In this document: piece after piece, positions 1 through 6,997 of the stretch
Numbering within the stretch: the first letter of the stretch is position 1
How the letters are laid out: the number at the start of each line of letters is the position of its first letter
From: Deltaproteobacteria bacterium UBA5756
Lineage (GTDB): Bacteria > Desulfobacterota > Syntrophorhabdia > Syntrophorhabdales > Syntrophorhabdaceae
Reading direction: 5' to 3'
DNA: 26,047 bases
Assembly: GCA_002418985.1 (NCBI GenBank)
Contig: DIFE01000003.1
Location: 455 to 26,501 of the forward strand
The notes under the pieces: model-generated
What the model saw: only the letters and a program-made list of their open reading frames with translations
Database searches by the model: none
Told to the model about the DNA's origin: nothing
Position numbers and translations under genes: made by a program

Positions 1-156
1 TCCGGCGGCGCCGGGACCCTCGAACATTTCTATGAGGGTGTCGTTCAAGGTGGGGCAAGCGTCCTCCTGGCTGCTTCCGTCTTCCATTTCCGCACCTTCA
101 CGGTAAAACAGGTAAAGGAATATCTGGCAGGGAAGGGGATAAGCGTAAACCTGTAG
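1..156 (+). CDS. hisF: Imidazole glycerol phosphate synthase cyclase subunit HisF (3' end only)
   Basis: Frame 1 is open from the window edge to a TAG at 154-156 and gives the last 51 residues of a TIM-barrel protein. The piece begins SGGAGT, the glycine-rich phosphate-binding loop of the seventh strand. It continues through GASVLLAASVFH, the eighth-strand phosphate-binding segment, and ends with the short KEYLAGKGI-type C-terminal helix usual for HisF. HisF closes the imidazole ring, giving IGP and AICAR from PRFAR and ammonia delivered by HisH, in histidine synthesis. The fragment could in principle be HisA, a close relative, but the FHF sequence and C-terminal helix fit HisF better. The rest of the gene lies upstream of the window. 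Confidence 0.85.
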   Translation, partial: SGGAGTLEHFYEGVVQGGASVLLAASVFHFRTFTVKQVKEYLAGKGISVNL

Positions 157-193
157 ACGGGCGAATGCGGGGCAGGACCAAAAAAGTTGTTCT

Positions 194-217
194 ACGGCGT
201 ATGCCCTGGGCCGTTTT
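194..217. terminator. Possible weak terminator between hisF and rlmI
   Basis: ACGGC (194-198) can pair with GCCGT (210-214) and is followed by TTT, between two convergent genes. On the minus strand a run of six T lies about 11 bases beyond the stem. The stem is only 5 bp, so this is a guess supported mainly by the convergent gene layout. Confidence 0.3.
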
Positions 218-220
218 GTC

Positions 221-1393
221 TCAACCTTTAAGAAAGAAACATTTCAGATATTCGCCTTCCGTAAAGGGGACCAGCTGGGGGTGGTCGATACCGTGGGTAT
301 GAACCTCCAGGAAGGTGAGGGCCCTTCTTGTCTTTGCCCCTGCTTCCGATAACAGGAAGCGGAAATCATGGAGGGACAGGTGGGCCGAACAGGAGCAGGT
401 CAGCAGGATTCCTTCGGGCGACAGGACCCTGAGCGCCATCTCATTGACCGCCCGATAGCCGGCCAGGCCTTCAGGCCTTTTTCGGCGGTCCTTTATAAAT
501 GCCGGTGGGTCCAGAACGATCGCCTCAAAGCGCACCGGCGTGTCTTTGAGGTATTTTTTTGCGTCATCGCAGACAAATTCGCAGCGGGAAGGGTCGAACC
601 CGTTGAGAAGGACATTCTCCCTGGCGAGGTCCAGGGCACGACGGGAGGAGTCAACGCTGACAGTGCGGCTGGCTCCGCCCGCCAGGGCGTAGACTGTAAA
701 ACCGCCGGTGTAGGAAAAGCAATTGAGGACATGTCTGTCTTTTGCGTATTTCATGAATGCCTGGCGCTTGTCACGCTGATCGAGAAAGAAACCTGTCTTT
801 TGACCTTCCTTAACGTCAACAAGAAATTTCAGGCCATGTTCCTTTATTTCGATCATGTCGGGGACCTCCCCGCGCAACAATCCCCTGACGGCTCCGAGCA
901 TCTCAATATTCCTGACCGGGACATCTGAACGTTCGTAGATTCCTTTGGGGTGGATCGTCTTTTCCAGGGAATCGACAATCTGCTCTTTCCAGTGTTCCAT
1001 GCCCCGGGTGTGGAACTGGACGACCAGATACTCCCCGTACTTGTCGACGATTAGTCCCGGCAGAAAATCGCTTTCTCCGTTGACGAGGCGGTAGGCGTTG
1101 GTACCGGGATTTTCAACGTAGCGCCGGCGGATATCTCCGGCCCGCGCCAATCTCCTCATAAAAAAGTCGGTCCCGACGGACTCTGTCTCATCGTAGCCCC
1201 ACAGGCGCACTGATATCTGTCCGTAGGAATTGAAATAACCGGAGGCGATAAACGAGCCGGACTCGTCATACAACTGGACGGGATCACCGGGCGTGATGCC
1301 TTCCGGTATGGACGTGAGGGCCTTCGAGAAAACCCAGGGATGAAACCCCCTGACCGGTCCACTGCGGTCCTTCTTCACGGTGAGTTTTATCAT
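221..1393 (-). CDS. rlmI: RlmI-like class I SAM-dependent rRNA (cytosine-C5) methyltransferase
   Basis: The 390-residue protein has the RlmI architecture. An N-terminal PUA domain (about residues 1-70, including GFHPWVFSKAL) is followed by the EEHUD-like linker and a Rossmann methyltransferase domain. The SAM-binding motif reads NCFSYTGGFTVYAL, the acidic ribose-binding strand reads TVSVDSS, the catalytic-site motif is LDPPAF, and a TCSCS segment carries candidate catalytic cysteines. E. coli RlmI makes m5C1962 in 23S rRNA; the target here is inferred from the family. The reading frame is open for 84 codons further upstream, but homologues begin near MIKLTVKK, so I chose the ATG at 1393. That start has no Shine-Dalgarno and lies three bases after the predicted transcription start (see the -10 element at 1403-1408). 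Confidence 0.85.
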   Translation of the reverse strand: MIKLTVKKDRSGPVRGFHPWVFSKALTSIPEGITPGDPVQLYDESGSFIASGYFNSYGQISVRLWGYDETESVGTDFFMRRLARAGDIRRRYVENPGTNAYRLVNGESDFLPGLIVDKYGEYLVVQFHTRGMEHWKEQIVDSLEKTIHPKGIYERSDVPVRNIEMLGAVRGLLRGEVPDMIEIKEHGLKFLVDVKEGQKTGFFLDQRDKRQAFMKYAKDRHVLNCFSYTGGFTVYALAGGASRTVSVDSSRRALDLARENVLLNGFDPSRCEFVCDDAKKYLKDTPVRFEAIVLDPPAFIKDRRKRPEGLAGYRAVNEMALRVLSPEGILLTCSCSAHLSLHDFRFLLSEAGAKTRRALTFLEVHTHGIDHPQLVPFTEGEYLKCFFLKG

Positions 1394-1402
1394 GACCGTG
1401 TC

Positions 1403-1408
1403 AGTATA
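1403..1408 (-). promoter_or_regulatory. -10 element for rlmI
   Basis: On the minus strand this reads TATACT (5 of 6 to consensus). It places the expected +1 near 1396, only three bases before the chosen ATG. The -35 region is poor, with no good hexamer at 16-18 bases. Confidence 0.4.
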
Positions 1409-1449
1409 GACCAACCGGGGAAAAAAGGGAACAAAGGAAGACCCCTCTC

Positions 1450-1479
1450 TTGGCATCCTCACATTGATTATTATATTAT
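1450..1479 (+). promoter_or_regulatory. Sigma-70-type promoter for the molybdopterin-domain gene
   Basis: TTGGCA (1450-1455) is followed at 18 bases by TATTAT (1474-1479), or at 16 bases by TATATT (1472-1477). Each hexamer matches consensus at 5 of 6 positions. It lies inside the upstream-open frame of the divergent rlmI, which supports the short rlmI start. Confidence 0.5.
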
Positions 1480-1498
1480 CTGGAGACAGGAGGTCGCC

Positions 1499-2104
1499 AT
1501 GAGCCGACTGAAAGAAATGAAGACCCCTGTATTCTGGGCAGAGGGACACCCCGGAGTTCTGGACCGGAATAGCTGGGAGATCGAGGTGGGGGGTCTTTGC
1601 GATACCCCCCGTGTGTTTACATGGTCTGATTTGGCCGCGATGCACAAGACGGTTGCAGATGCCCGCCTCACGAGTGTCACCCGCTTTACCGTGCGGGGGA
1701 ACTGGGGAGGCGTCAGACTCCTCGACATTATGAGGGCCGTGAATGCGCTTCCGTCTGTGGCGTTTGTCAGATTCTGGTCGATAAAGAAGATCTATGATAC
1801 ATCGATTCCCGTAGAGACCGCGATGAAGGAGCGAACATTACTTGCCTATGAGTTCGACGGAGAATATCTTGAGGAGGATTACGGCGGGCCCGTAAGAGCC
1901 TTCGTCCCTTATCTGTGGGGTTATAAATCGGCAAAGAGCCTGGTCGGAATCACACTCATGGATCATTATCAGCCCGGATACTGGGAAAAACGAGGATATA
2001 CCGATGAGGCATACATTGAGGCGGGGCTTGTAAGGGACATGAATGACTCAGGGAGGATCCGCCGTATCTCAGAGGAGGAATGGAGGGAATGTCTTGACGG
2101 ATGA
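1499..2104 (+). CDS. Sulfite-oxidase-type molybdopterin-binding domain protein, lacking the expected Mo-ligand Cys
   Basis: This 201-residue cytoplasmic protein (no signal or Tat peptide) matches the oxidoreductase molybdopterin-binding domain. It has the opening strand WEIEVGGLCDTPRVFTWSDL, the WGGVRL turn (69-74), GGPVRAFVPYLWGYKSAKSLVGI (from residue 129), and the closing PGYWEKRGYT (159-168). In family members as I recall them, the Mo-ligating Cys sits in a CVTRWS-like motif just before this W.GV turn. Here the aligned segment reads SVTRFT, with Ser59 in that place. A canonical Mo-thiolate bond is therefore not expected. The start is fixed by AGGAGG at 1488-1493, five bases before ATG; the frame is open further upstream but that part overlaps rlmI. 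Substrate unknown. A promoter-like sequence separates it from the thioredoxin gene that follows. Confidence 0.75.
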   Translation: MSRLKEMKTPVFWAEGHPGVLDRNSWEIEVGGLCDTPRVFTWSDLAAMHKTVADARLTSVTRFTVRGNWGGVRLLDIMRAVNALPSVAFVRFWSIKKIYDTSIPVETAMKERTLLAYEFDGEYLEEDYGGPVRAFVPYLWGYKSAKSLVGITLMDHYQPGYWEKRGYTDEAYIEAGLVRDMNDSGRIRRISEEEWRECLDG

Positions 2105-2109
2105 TAGTG

Positions 2110-2139
2110 TTGACAACGGCCGCTCGAGGGCTTAACAAT
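2110..2139 (+). promoter_or_regulatory. Candidate promoter for trx
   Basis: A perfect TTGACA (2110-2115) is followed at 18 bases by AACAAT (2134-2139, 4 of 6). It begins a few bases after the stop of the preceding gene, about 70 bases before the trx start. The -10 is weak. Confidence 0.4.
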
Positions 2140-2209
2140 ATAGGTAATCATGCCCGCCGGCCGGGCGACTAGGGTTGGACCGAAGCCCCAACATCGAAAG
2201 GAGGATTGT

Positions 2210-2533
2210 ATGAGCAACGCTAAAGCAGTGACGGACGGTGAATTCAAAACAGAGGTTCTCGATTCCAGTATTCCCGTTCTCGTCGATTTCTGGGCCACCT
2301 GGTGCGGACCATGCCAGGTAATGGGGCCGGTCATCGATGCCCTCGCCGGGGAATACGAAGGGAAGGTCAAGATAATGAAGCTCAACGTCGATGAGAATCC
2401 CCAGACACCGGCACAGTACGGGGTAAGGGGCATTCCAACGTTGATCATTTTCAAGGGCGGCTCCGAATCACAGCGCATTGTCGGGGCCCAGCCAAAGAAC
2501 AACGTAGACGCTGCCTTGAAAAAGGTCCTGTAG
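2210..2533 (+). CDS. trxA: Thioredoxin
   Basis: The 107-residue protein is a single classical thioredoxin fold of normal length. The active site is WCGPC (31-35), preceded by the VDFWATWC strand, and the cis-proline loop is RGIPTL. It reduces protein disulfides in the cytoplasm with electrons from thioredoxin reductase, which is not in the window. The start is set by AAAGGAGG at 2197-2204, five bases before ATG; 20 more open codons upstream lack such a site. The next gene begins three bases after its stop, so the two are probably co-transcribed. It could equally be named trx-1 or trxC-like, but it lacks the zinc-binding N-terminus of TrxC. Confidence 0.92.
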   Translation: MSNAKAVTDGEFKTEVLDSSIPVLVDFWATWCGPCQVMGPVIDALAGEYEGKVKIMKLNVDENPQTPAQYGVRGIPTLIIFKGGSESQRIVGAQPKNNVDAALKKVL

Positions 2534-2536
2534 CGG

Positions 2537-2962
2537 ATGGACGATGGGAAAAGAAGCGCTTATTTCAATCAGGTAGGAAAAGAACCCTTTGCGCGTCTCC
2601 TTGATATACACCTCGCGGATGTCGACGAAGGGTATGCCCTCTGTGAGATGCGCTATACAGAGGAAATGGATAATATTTACGGAAACGCCCATGGCGGGGC
2701 CATTTTCGGGCTCATCGACGAGGCATTCGAGATCTCGTCGAACAGCCACGACAGAGTCTCCGTCGCTCTCAATATGAACATTACCTATATGAAACCGCCC
2801 CGGAAAGGATCCTTGCTGGCAGCGGAATCCAAGGAAACACATAAGACGAAGAGGACGGCATCCTATTACATAACGGTCAAGGACGGTGATGATACCATTG
2901 CCGTGTGCCAGGCCCTGGTATACAGAAAATCGGATCCGATTCCTTTTCTGCAAGGGAAATAG
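2537..2962 (+). CDS. PaaI-family hotdog thioesterase
   Basis: This 141-residue protein has a single hotdog domain. The helix-start motif NIYGNAHGGAIFGLIDEAFE (about residues 46-65) matches the PaaI/acyl-CoA thioesterase consensus HGG..f.l.D.a. It is followed by the strands VALNMNITYMKPPRKGSLLAAES and TASYYITVKDGDDTIAVCQALVYRK. Such enzymes hydrolyse acyl- or aryl-CoA thioesters in the cytoplasm, often relieving CoA trapping in aromatic or fatty acid metabolism. The real substrate cannot be read from the sequence. It follows trx by three bases and ends in a strong stem-loop, so it is the last gene of the group. Confidence 0.85.
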   Translation: MDDGKRSAYFNQVGKEPFARLLDIHLADVDEGYALCEMRYTEEMDNIYGNAHGGAIFGLIDEAFEISSNSHDRVSVALNMNITYMKPPRKGSLLAAESKETHKTKRTASYYITVKDGDDTIAVCQALVYRKSDPIPFLQGK

Positions 2963-3006
2963 AAGATAGTTTCAAAGCAAAGAATCTTTCAGGTCAGAAA
3001 AACCGG

Positions 3007-3054
3007 AATAGGTCCAATAGGTCATATAAGTCCTATTGGACCTATTCTTTTATT
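3007..3054. terminator. Strong stem-loop, likely bidirectional terminator
   Basis: AATAGGTCCAATAGG (3007-3021) and CCTATTGGACCTATT (3032-3046) form a perfect 15-bp stem with a 10-base loop, followed by TCTTTTATT. On the minus strand the stem is followed after four bases by TTTTT. It sits between the convergent thioesterase and BamD-LptA genes and could stop transcription both ways. The arm itself contains the direct repeat AATAGGTC-C-AATAGGTC. Confidence 0.8.
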
Positions 3055-3071
3055 GAACCCTGGAAACGCCT

Positions 3072-4595
3072 TTAGTTTTGTTGCGGATAGATGGTAACTT
3101 TGGCTTTCTTGCTCTTTTCGGCGGTGACGACGGCCCGGTCCTCGTTAACGTAATACGTGACTACGTCGCCTTCTACCCTGTCCTTACCCGAGGTGACAAC
3201 GGCATTACCTTTGAGGAGGATCTCACCTTTGACGTTGTCGAAGAAGGCCTCTTTGCAGGTGGCCGTCCTGTTTTGTTTGATGATCCTGACGTTGCCCTTT
3301 GCGTTTGCCTTTTCGATCTCGTTCGTATCGGTGCTCATGAAAGCTTCCATTGTGTCCGAGTAGATATAGAGGTCATCCTGTTTTGCCACAACGCTGCCCT
3401 TGAAGAAGACATATTTTTCCTTGTCGAAGCCCTCCATCGTGTCGGAAACGATATCTATAGGTTTTTTCTGGTCCAGGAAGGCCAATCCCCCTTTATCGGG
3501 TGTCCTGGCTTTGTCCGCCTTTTCCCCGGATGGTTTTTCTGTCTGTCCCCCTGTCGCCGGCGGTACCGAGGCGACGTTCACAGGCTGGGACCCCTGAGAT
3601 TTAGGCACTGCCTGAGTCGTCTGTACCGGAGCAGCTGCCGGAGTCGCCTCCGGAGGTCTTAAATCGATCTCCTTTTTTTTCTTTTCGGTGTATTGGGGCG
3701 TCTGGGTTGGTGTTTGCGCCATCACAGGCCCTGAGACGGCCCCTATCAGCGTGCCCGTCTCCACCGCCGCAAGCCCTCCTCCTGAAGGGGTTTCTTTCGG
3801 TTTCGTTTGCATCGATGTTTGCGCAGCCGGGCCGGGTTTTTTCTGCTCCGCCTGTATCATCTTGAGTGTCTTGCGCTCCCTCACGGTCGCCCGGGCGTAA
3901 ATGCTTTTCGGGTAATCCTTGCGCAACCTGTCGAGATATTGGTCGCTTTTGGCCTGATTGCCCAGTTCCCGGTGAGCGGTGGTAAGGTAGAACAGCGCTT
4001 TGTCGGTGTTCTTTGAATCGGGATAGCGCTTGAGCATATCTTCGAGCCTGATGATGGCCGCATTGTACTGGGCCGTTTTAACATAGAACTCCCCGACATA
4101 GAACTCGCGGTCGGCAAGCTTCTGTATGAATCCCTTCAACCTGGTCTCGGATTCCCTGGCATAGGAGTTCGTGGGGTAGCGGTTCTTGAGGTAGGTGATC
4201 CTTTCGATGCCCTTAATCGTATTGGCCTGGTCCCGGTCGACGCTTGGTGAGAGCTTTTCGTAGCATTCTCCGAGGCGGAAAAGCACATAGGGGATATTCT
4301 CTTCGTCGGGATGCGCCTTGAAATAGTCTTCGTAGGTGCCGGCTGCGAGGACGTAGTCTTTCTTGAGGAAGTACGTGTCACCGAGTTTGATGGCGGCGAC
4401 GAGGGCCATGGGATCGAAGGGATATTGTTCGCGGATCGCGTTGAATTTTTCGATGGCCTTATCGTACTTCTTGGTGTTCATGAGGTTGACGCCGGCAACG
4501 TAAAGATCGACGGGGTTTTCGGTTTTTTTCGGTGCCTTTGACGAACATGAAACCAGCATAAAACAGGCAATTAAAAGCAAGACAAATTTTCGCAT
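3072..4595 (-). CDS. Lipoprotein fusing a BamD-like TPR domain to an LptA-like (OstA) domain
   Basis: This is a 507-residue precursor. It has an N-terminal lipoprotein signal with lipobox LVSC (Cys17), then TPR-type helical repeats at about 28-245 (YDKAIEKFNAIREQYPFDPMA, YVLAAGTYEDYFKAHPDEEN, YNAAIIRLEDMLKRYPDSKN) as in BamD/ComL of the outer-membrane beta-barrel assembly machine. A Pro/Thr/Gln/Lys-rich linker spans about 250-373. The C-terminal OstA/LptA domain, about 378-503, repeats the phrases IVSDTMEGF and IYSDTMEAF and the beta-jellyroll pattern of the LPS bridge protein LptA. BamD helps fold outer-membrane barrels, and LptA carries LPS across the periplasm to LptD. The frame is continuous, so the fusion is real unless mis-assembled. 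The start ATG at 4595 coincides with the predicted transcription start. It is transcribed divergently from rsmG. Confidence 0.8.
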   Translation of the reverse strand: MRKFVLLLIACFMLVSCSSKAPKKTENPVDLYVAGVNLMNTKKYDKAIEKFNAIREQYPFDPMALVAAIKLGDTYFLKKDYVLAAGTYEDYFKAHPDEENIPYVLFRLGECYEKLSPSVDRDQANTIKGIERITYLKNRYPTNSYARESETRLKGFIQKLADREFYVGEFYVKTAQYNAAIIRLEDMLKRYPDSKNTDKALFYLTTAHRELGNQAKSDQYLDRLRKDYPKSIYARATVRERKTLKMIQAEQKKPGPAAQTSMQTKPKETPSGGGLAAVETGTLIGAVSGPVMAQTPTQTPQYTEKKKKEIDLRPPEATPAAAPVQTTQAVPKSQGSQPVNVASVPPATGGQTEKPSGEKADKARTPDKGGLAFLDQKKPIDIVSDTMEGFDKEKYVFFKGSVVAKQDDLYIYSDTMEAFMSTDTNEIEKANAKGNVRIIKQNRTATCKEAFFDNVKGEILLKGNAVVTSGKDRVEGDVVTYYVNEDRAVVTAEKSKKAKVTIYPQQN

Positions 4596-4601
4596 GGGCT
4601 T

Positions 4602-4610
4602 AGTATAACA
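4602..4610 (-). promoter_or_regulatory. Extended -10 promoter for the BamD-LptA gene
   Basis: On the minus strand this reads TGTTATACT, a TGn extended -10 with TATACT (5 of 6). No good -35 is present, as is common for extended -10 promoters. The expected +1 falls on the A of the ATG at 4595, so the message would be leaderless. Confidence 0.45.
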
Positions 4611-4625
4611 GAAGAAAAAAAATTA

Positions 4626-4634
4626 TGCTATTCT
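4626..4634 (+). promoter_or_regulatory. Extended -10 promoter for rsmG
   Basis: TGCTATTCT is a TGn extended -10 with TATTCT (4 of 6). The expected +1 is near 4641, one base before the GTG start, and there is no Shine-Dalgarno in between. Confidence 0.35.
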
Positions 4635-4641
4635 TTAACGC

Positions 4642-5259
4642 GTGGACCTGGAACGATTGATAAGGCAGACTCTGGAGTACTTTGAGATACCCATGGAAGA
4701 GGCGGGTTTGATGCGGATTCTGCGTTTTCTGGTAGAACTCGACCGCTGGAACCGGAAGATGAACCTCGTGGGCCTCAAGGACATTGCCCGGGTCTGCAGG
4801 GAATTGCTCGCGGACTCGTTCTTTCTCCATACCTTTGTCGGGGACCGGCACCGTCTTGTGGACGTCGGTTCGGGGTCCGGCATCCTTGCCGTTCCCCTCG
4901 CGGTCCTCAACGAGGCCGTCGTGGTGCATTCCGTGGACAGCAATCTCAAAAAAATCCAGTTTCAGCGTCATGTCCGGCGCACACTTGACCTTCGCAACCT
5001 CCTGCCTCTCGAGGGAAGGATAGAGGTGATAGACCCTCTCAACGCGGATGGTCTCGTTGCGAAGGCATACGGGACAACCGAAGCGATCCTGACAGCCGCC
5101 GACAGGCATCTCGCCCCGGGAGGGCTCGTCTTTATCACCAAGGGAGGACGGGAGGAAGGTAAGAAAGCGCGGGGCTATCTGCTCGAAAACACCCTTTCCT
5201 ATTCATTGCCCGGTGTTGCGAAGGACTACCGGCTTCTCATATACAAAAAAATTTCCTAG
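4642..5259 (+). CDS. rsmG: 16S rRNA (guanine-527-N7)-methyltransferase RsmG
   Basis: The protein has 205 residues, close to the 207 of E. coli RsmG. The N-terminal helices include FLVELDRWNRKMNLVG, the typical RsmG entry sequence for the W-N-..-NL motif. SAM motif I is LVDVGSGSGILAVPLA (72-87), and the acidic ribose contact is VDSNLKKIQFQ. It methylates G527 of 16S rRNA. GTG is the start; no ATG gives a better-fitting N-terminus, and no ribosome-binding site precedes it. parA follows after about 33 bases. The rsmG(gidB)-parA-parB order is classic near bacterial origins. The gene is divergent from the BamD-LptA gene. Confidence 0.9.
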   Translation: MDLERLIRQTLEYFEIPMEEAGLMRILRFLVELDRWNRKMNLVGLKDIARVCRELLADSFFLHTFVGDRHRLVDVGSGSGILAVPLAVLNEAVVVHSVDSNLKKIQFQRHVRRTLDLRNLLPLEGRIEVIDPLNADGLVAKAYGTTEAILTAADRHLAPGGLVFITKGGREEGKKARGYLLENTLSYSLPGVAKDYRLLIYKKIS

Positions 5260-5292
5260 TGCTCGGTAATGTGTTATGGTAATGAAACTGTC

Positions 5293-6057
5293 ATGGTAAT
5301 TTCCATCGCGAACCAGAAGGGCGGGGTTGGCAAAACGACCACAGCGGTCAACCTCTCGGCATCCATTGCTGTATCCGAACACAAGAGCCTCATCATCGAC
5401 ATGGACTCCCAATGCAACACGACCTCGGGGTTCGGGATTTCCTACAGCAATGTGGCCGGCAACATTTATCGCGTGCTTGTAGGCGAGAACAGCATAAATG
5501 AAGTGATACGGCAAACCGCCATTCCCTATCTCGATATCGTTCCCGCTCACCCCGACCTCATTGGTGCCGAGATTGAACTCCTGGATGCAAGCGAACGGGA
5601 ATATGCTCTCAAAAAAGCCATAGAAGAGCTGGGGGACACCTATAAGTACGTATTCATTGACTGTCCGCCTTCACTGGGGCTTTTGACCATCAATTCCCTC
5701 GCCGCTTCGGACTGCGTCATTATACCTCTTCAATGCGAATATTTTGCCTTAGAGGGGCTTGCCATGCTTCTTCGGACTATATCTATCATTCAGAGAAAGC
5801 TCAATCCCGGCCTCGAAGTGCTCGGGATATTGCTCACCATGTTCGACCGGAGGAATAACCTCTCTTTCAGAGTCTGGGAAGAGGTGACCAAATGTTTCAA
5901 CGATACGGTTTTCAAGACCGTCATCCCGAGGAATGTGAAACTCAGCGAATCGCCAAGTCATGGCAAGCCGGCGCTCCTTTATGATATAAGCTCACGGGGC
6001 GCCGAGAGTTATCTCAGGCTGGCCTCGGAGATTCTGGAAAAAAGGAGCGAGGCGTGA
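5293..6057 (+). CDS. parA: Chromosome-partitioning ATPase ParA (Soj)
   Basis: The 254-residue protein starts MVISIANQKGGVGKTT with the deviant Walker A box KGGVGKT (9-15). It carries a LIIDMDSQCNTT segment (Walker A' aspartate) and the FIDCPPSLG Walker B region, then the IIPLQCEYFALEGL segment of chromosomal Soj/ParA proteins. No N-terminal helix-turn-helix is present, so it is the short chromosomal type. It binds nucleoid DNA as an ATP dimer and is released by ParB. I chose ATG 5293 because homologues begin with that motif; eight further codons upstream (from 5269) are open. Its stop overlaps the parB GTG by four bases. Confidence 0.92.
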   Translation: MVISIANQKGGVGKTTTAVNLSASIAVSEHKSLIIDMDSQCNTTSGFGISYSNVAGNIYRVLVGENSINEVIRQTAIPYLDIVPAHPDLIGAEIELLDASEREYALKKAIEELGDTYKYVFIDCPPSLGLLTINSLAASDCVIIPLQCEYFALEGLAMLLRTISIIQRKLNPGLEVLGILLTMFDRRNNLSFRVWEEVTKCFNDTVFKTVIPRNVKLSESPSHGKPALLYDISSRGAESYLRLASEILEKRSEA

Positions 6058-6860
6058 AGAAAGACCCGCTGGGAAGAGGACTCTCCGCCATACTCAAGGA
6101 CATCGAGGAAAAGGGATCGACACGGCTCATCGCCATCGATCAGATCGTGCCGAACCCGGCCCAGCCACGCGTTCGGATGAATGAAAAAGGGATCGATGAA
6201 CTGGCTGCTTCTATCGGTGAAAAAGGGCTTCTCCAACCGATCATTCTGAAACGGAAGGAGAAGGTATATGAAATCATCGCCGGGGAGCGGCGCTACCGTG
6301 CCGCTATTCTTGCAGGTCTCAGGGAAGTCCCGGCTATGGTGCGGGATGTTGACGATAAGGAGGCCCTGGAGATAGCCCTCATGGAAAACCTTCAGAGAGA
6401 GGATTTGAACCCCCTGGAGATTGCTGCGGTCTATGAGCGCTTTGTCGAAGAGTTTGCCTACACCCATGAAGAGGTTGCCAGGAAGATGGGGGTGGATCGC
6501 AGCTCCGTCACGAACTGCCTCCGCCTGCTGAAATTGCCCGACTGGGTGAGGGAACTCATGACGGATGGAAAACTTACCCAGGGTCATGGACGTGTCATCC
6601 TTTCCTTGAAGAACGAAAGAGAGCAAAAAAGGTTCGTCGAAAGGGTCCTTCGGGAGGGTACGTCAGTCCGTGAGTTGGAGAGACAGGTCAGGAAGAAGGC
6701 CGATCCCAGGGAGCCCGGTGTGTCATTCCTTGAGGAGGCGCTGGTGAAGGCCCTGCAGACCAAGGTAAACATCACGCTGAGAAAGAATCGCGGCAAGATT
6801 ATCATTGAGTTCTACTCGCGCGAGGACCTGGAGCGTCTGTCCGAATTGATAACGGGTTGA
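6054..6860 (+). CDS. parB: Chromosome-partitioning protein ParB (Spo0J)
   Basis: The 268-residue protein begins with the KKDPLGRGLSAIL signature that contacts ParA. The ParB/Srx CTP-binding domain contains GERRYRA (77-83) and ENLQREDLNPLE (111-122). A helix-turn-helix around 136-160 (HEEVARKMGVDRSSVTNCLRLLKLP) would read parS. A C-terminal dimerisation segment follows. It loads on parS near the origin as a CTP-dependent clamp. GTG start, with GTG and the parA TGA sharing four bases and AAAGGAG at 6041-6047, so translation is probably coupled. I did not recognise a parS palindrome in the window. Confidence 0.92.
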   Translation: MKKDPLGRGLSAILKDIEEKGSTRLIAIDQIVPNPAQPRVRMNEKGIDELAASIGEKGLLQPIILKRKEKVYEIIAGERRYRAAILAGLREVPAMVRDVDDKEALEIALMENLQREDLNPLEIAAVYERFVEEFAYTHEEVARKMGVDRSSVTNCLRLLKLPDWVRELMTDGKLTQGHGRVILSLKNEREQKRFVERVLREGTSVRELERQVRKKADPREPGVSFLEEALVKALQTKVNITLRKNRGKIIIEFYSREDLERLSELITG

Positions 6861-6905
6861 AATAACGGCCCTTATCACGCTTAAATCCCCTGCAGGCAAC
6901 ATTTC

Positions 6906-6957
6906 TTGAAAATATGTAACAAAATAATTGAAATGCCTTCGGGAATTGTGTTAAAAA
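6906..6957 (+). promoter_or_regulatory. Promoter region of the ATP synthase operon
   Basis: This is an AT-rich stretch within the 137-base parB-atpF' gap. Two overlapping options are visible: TTGAAA (6906-6911) with TGAAAT at 17 bases, and TTGAAA (6928-6933) with TAAAAA at 18 bases. Both have only moderate -10 elements, so the exact start is uncertain. Confidence 0.35.
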
Positions 6958-6997
6958 CCTACGGATAGTTAAATGCCAATCTAATTAGGAATTCCCT

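Noticed and set aside
368..928. 186-codon plus-strand frame opposite rlmI
   Set aside because: Entirely within rlmI on the other strand, with no motif and no separate promoter.
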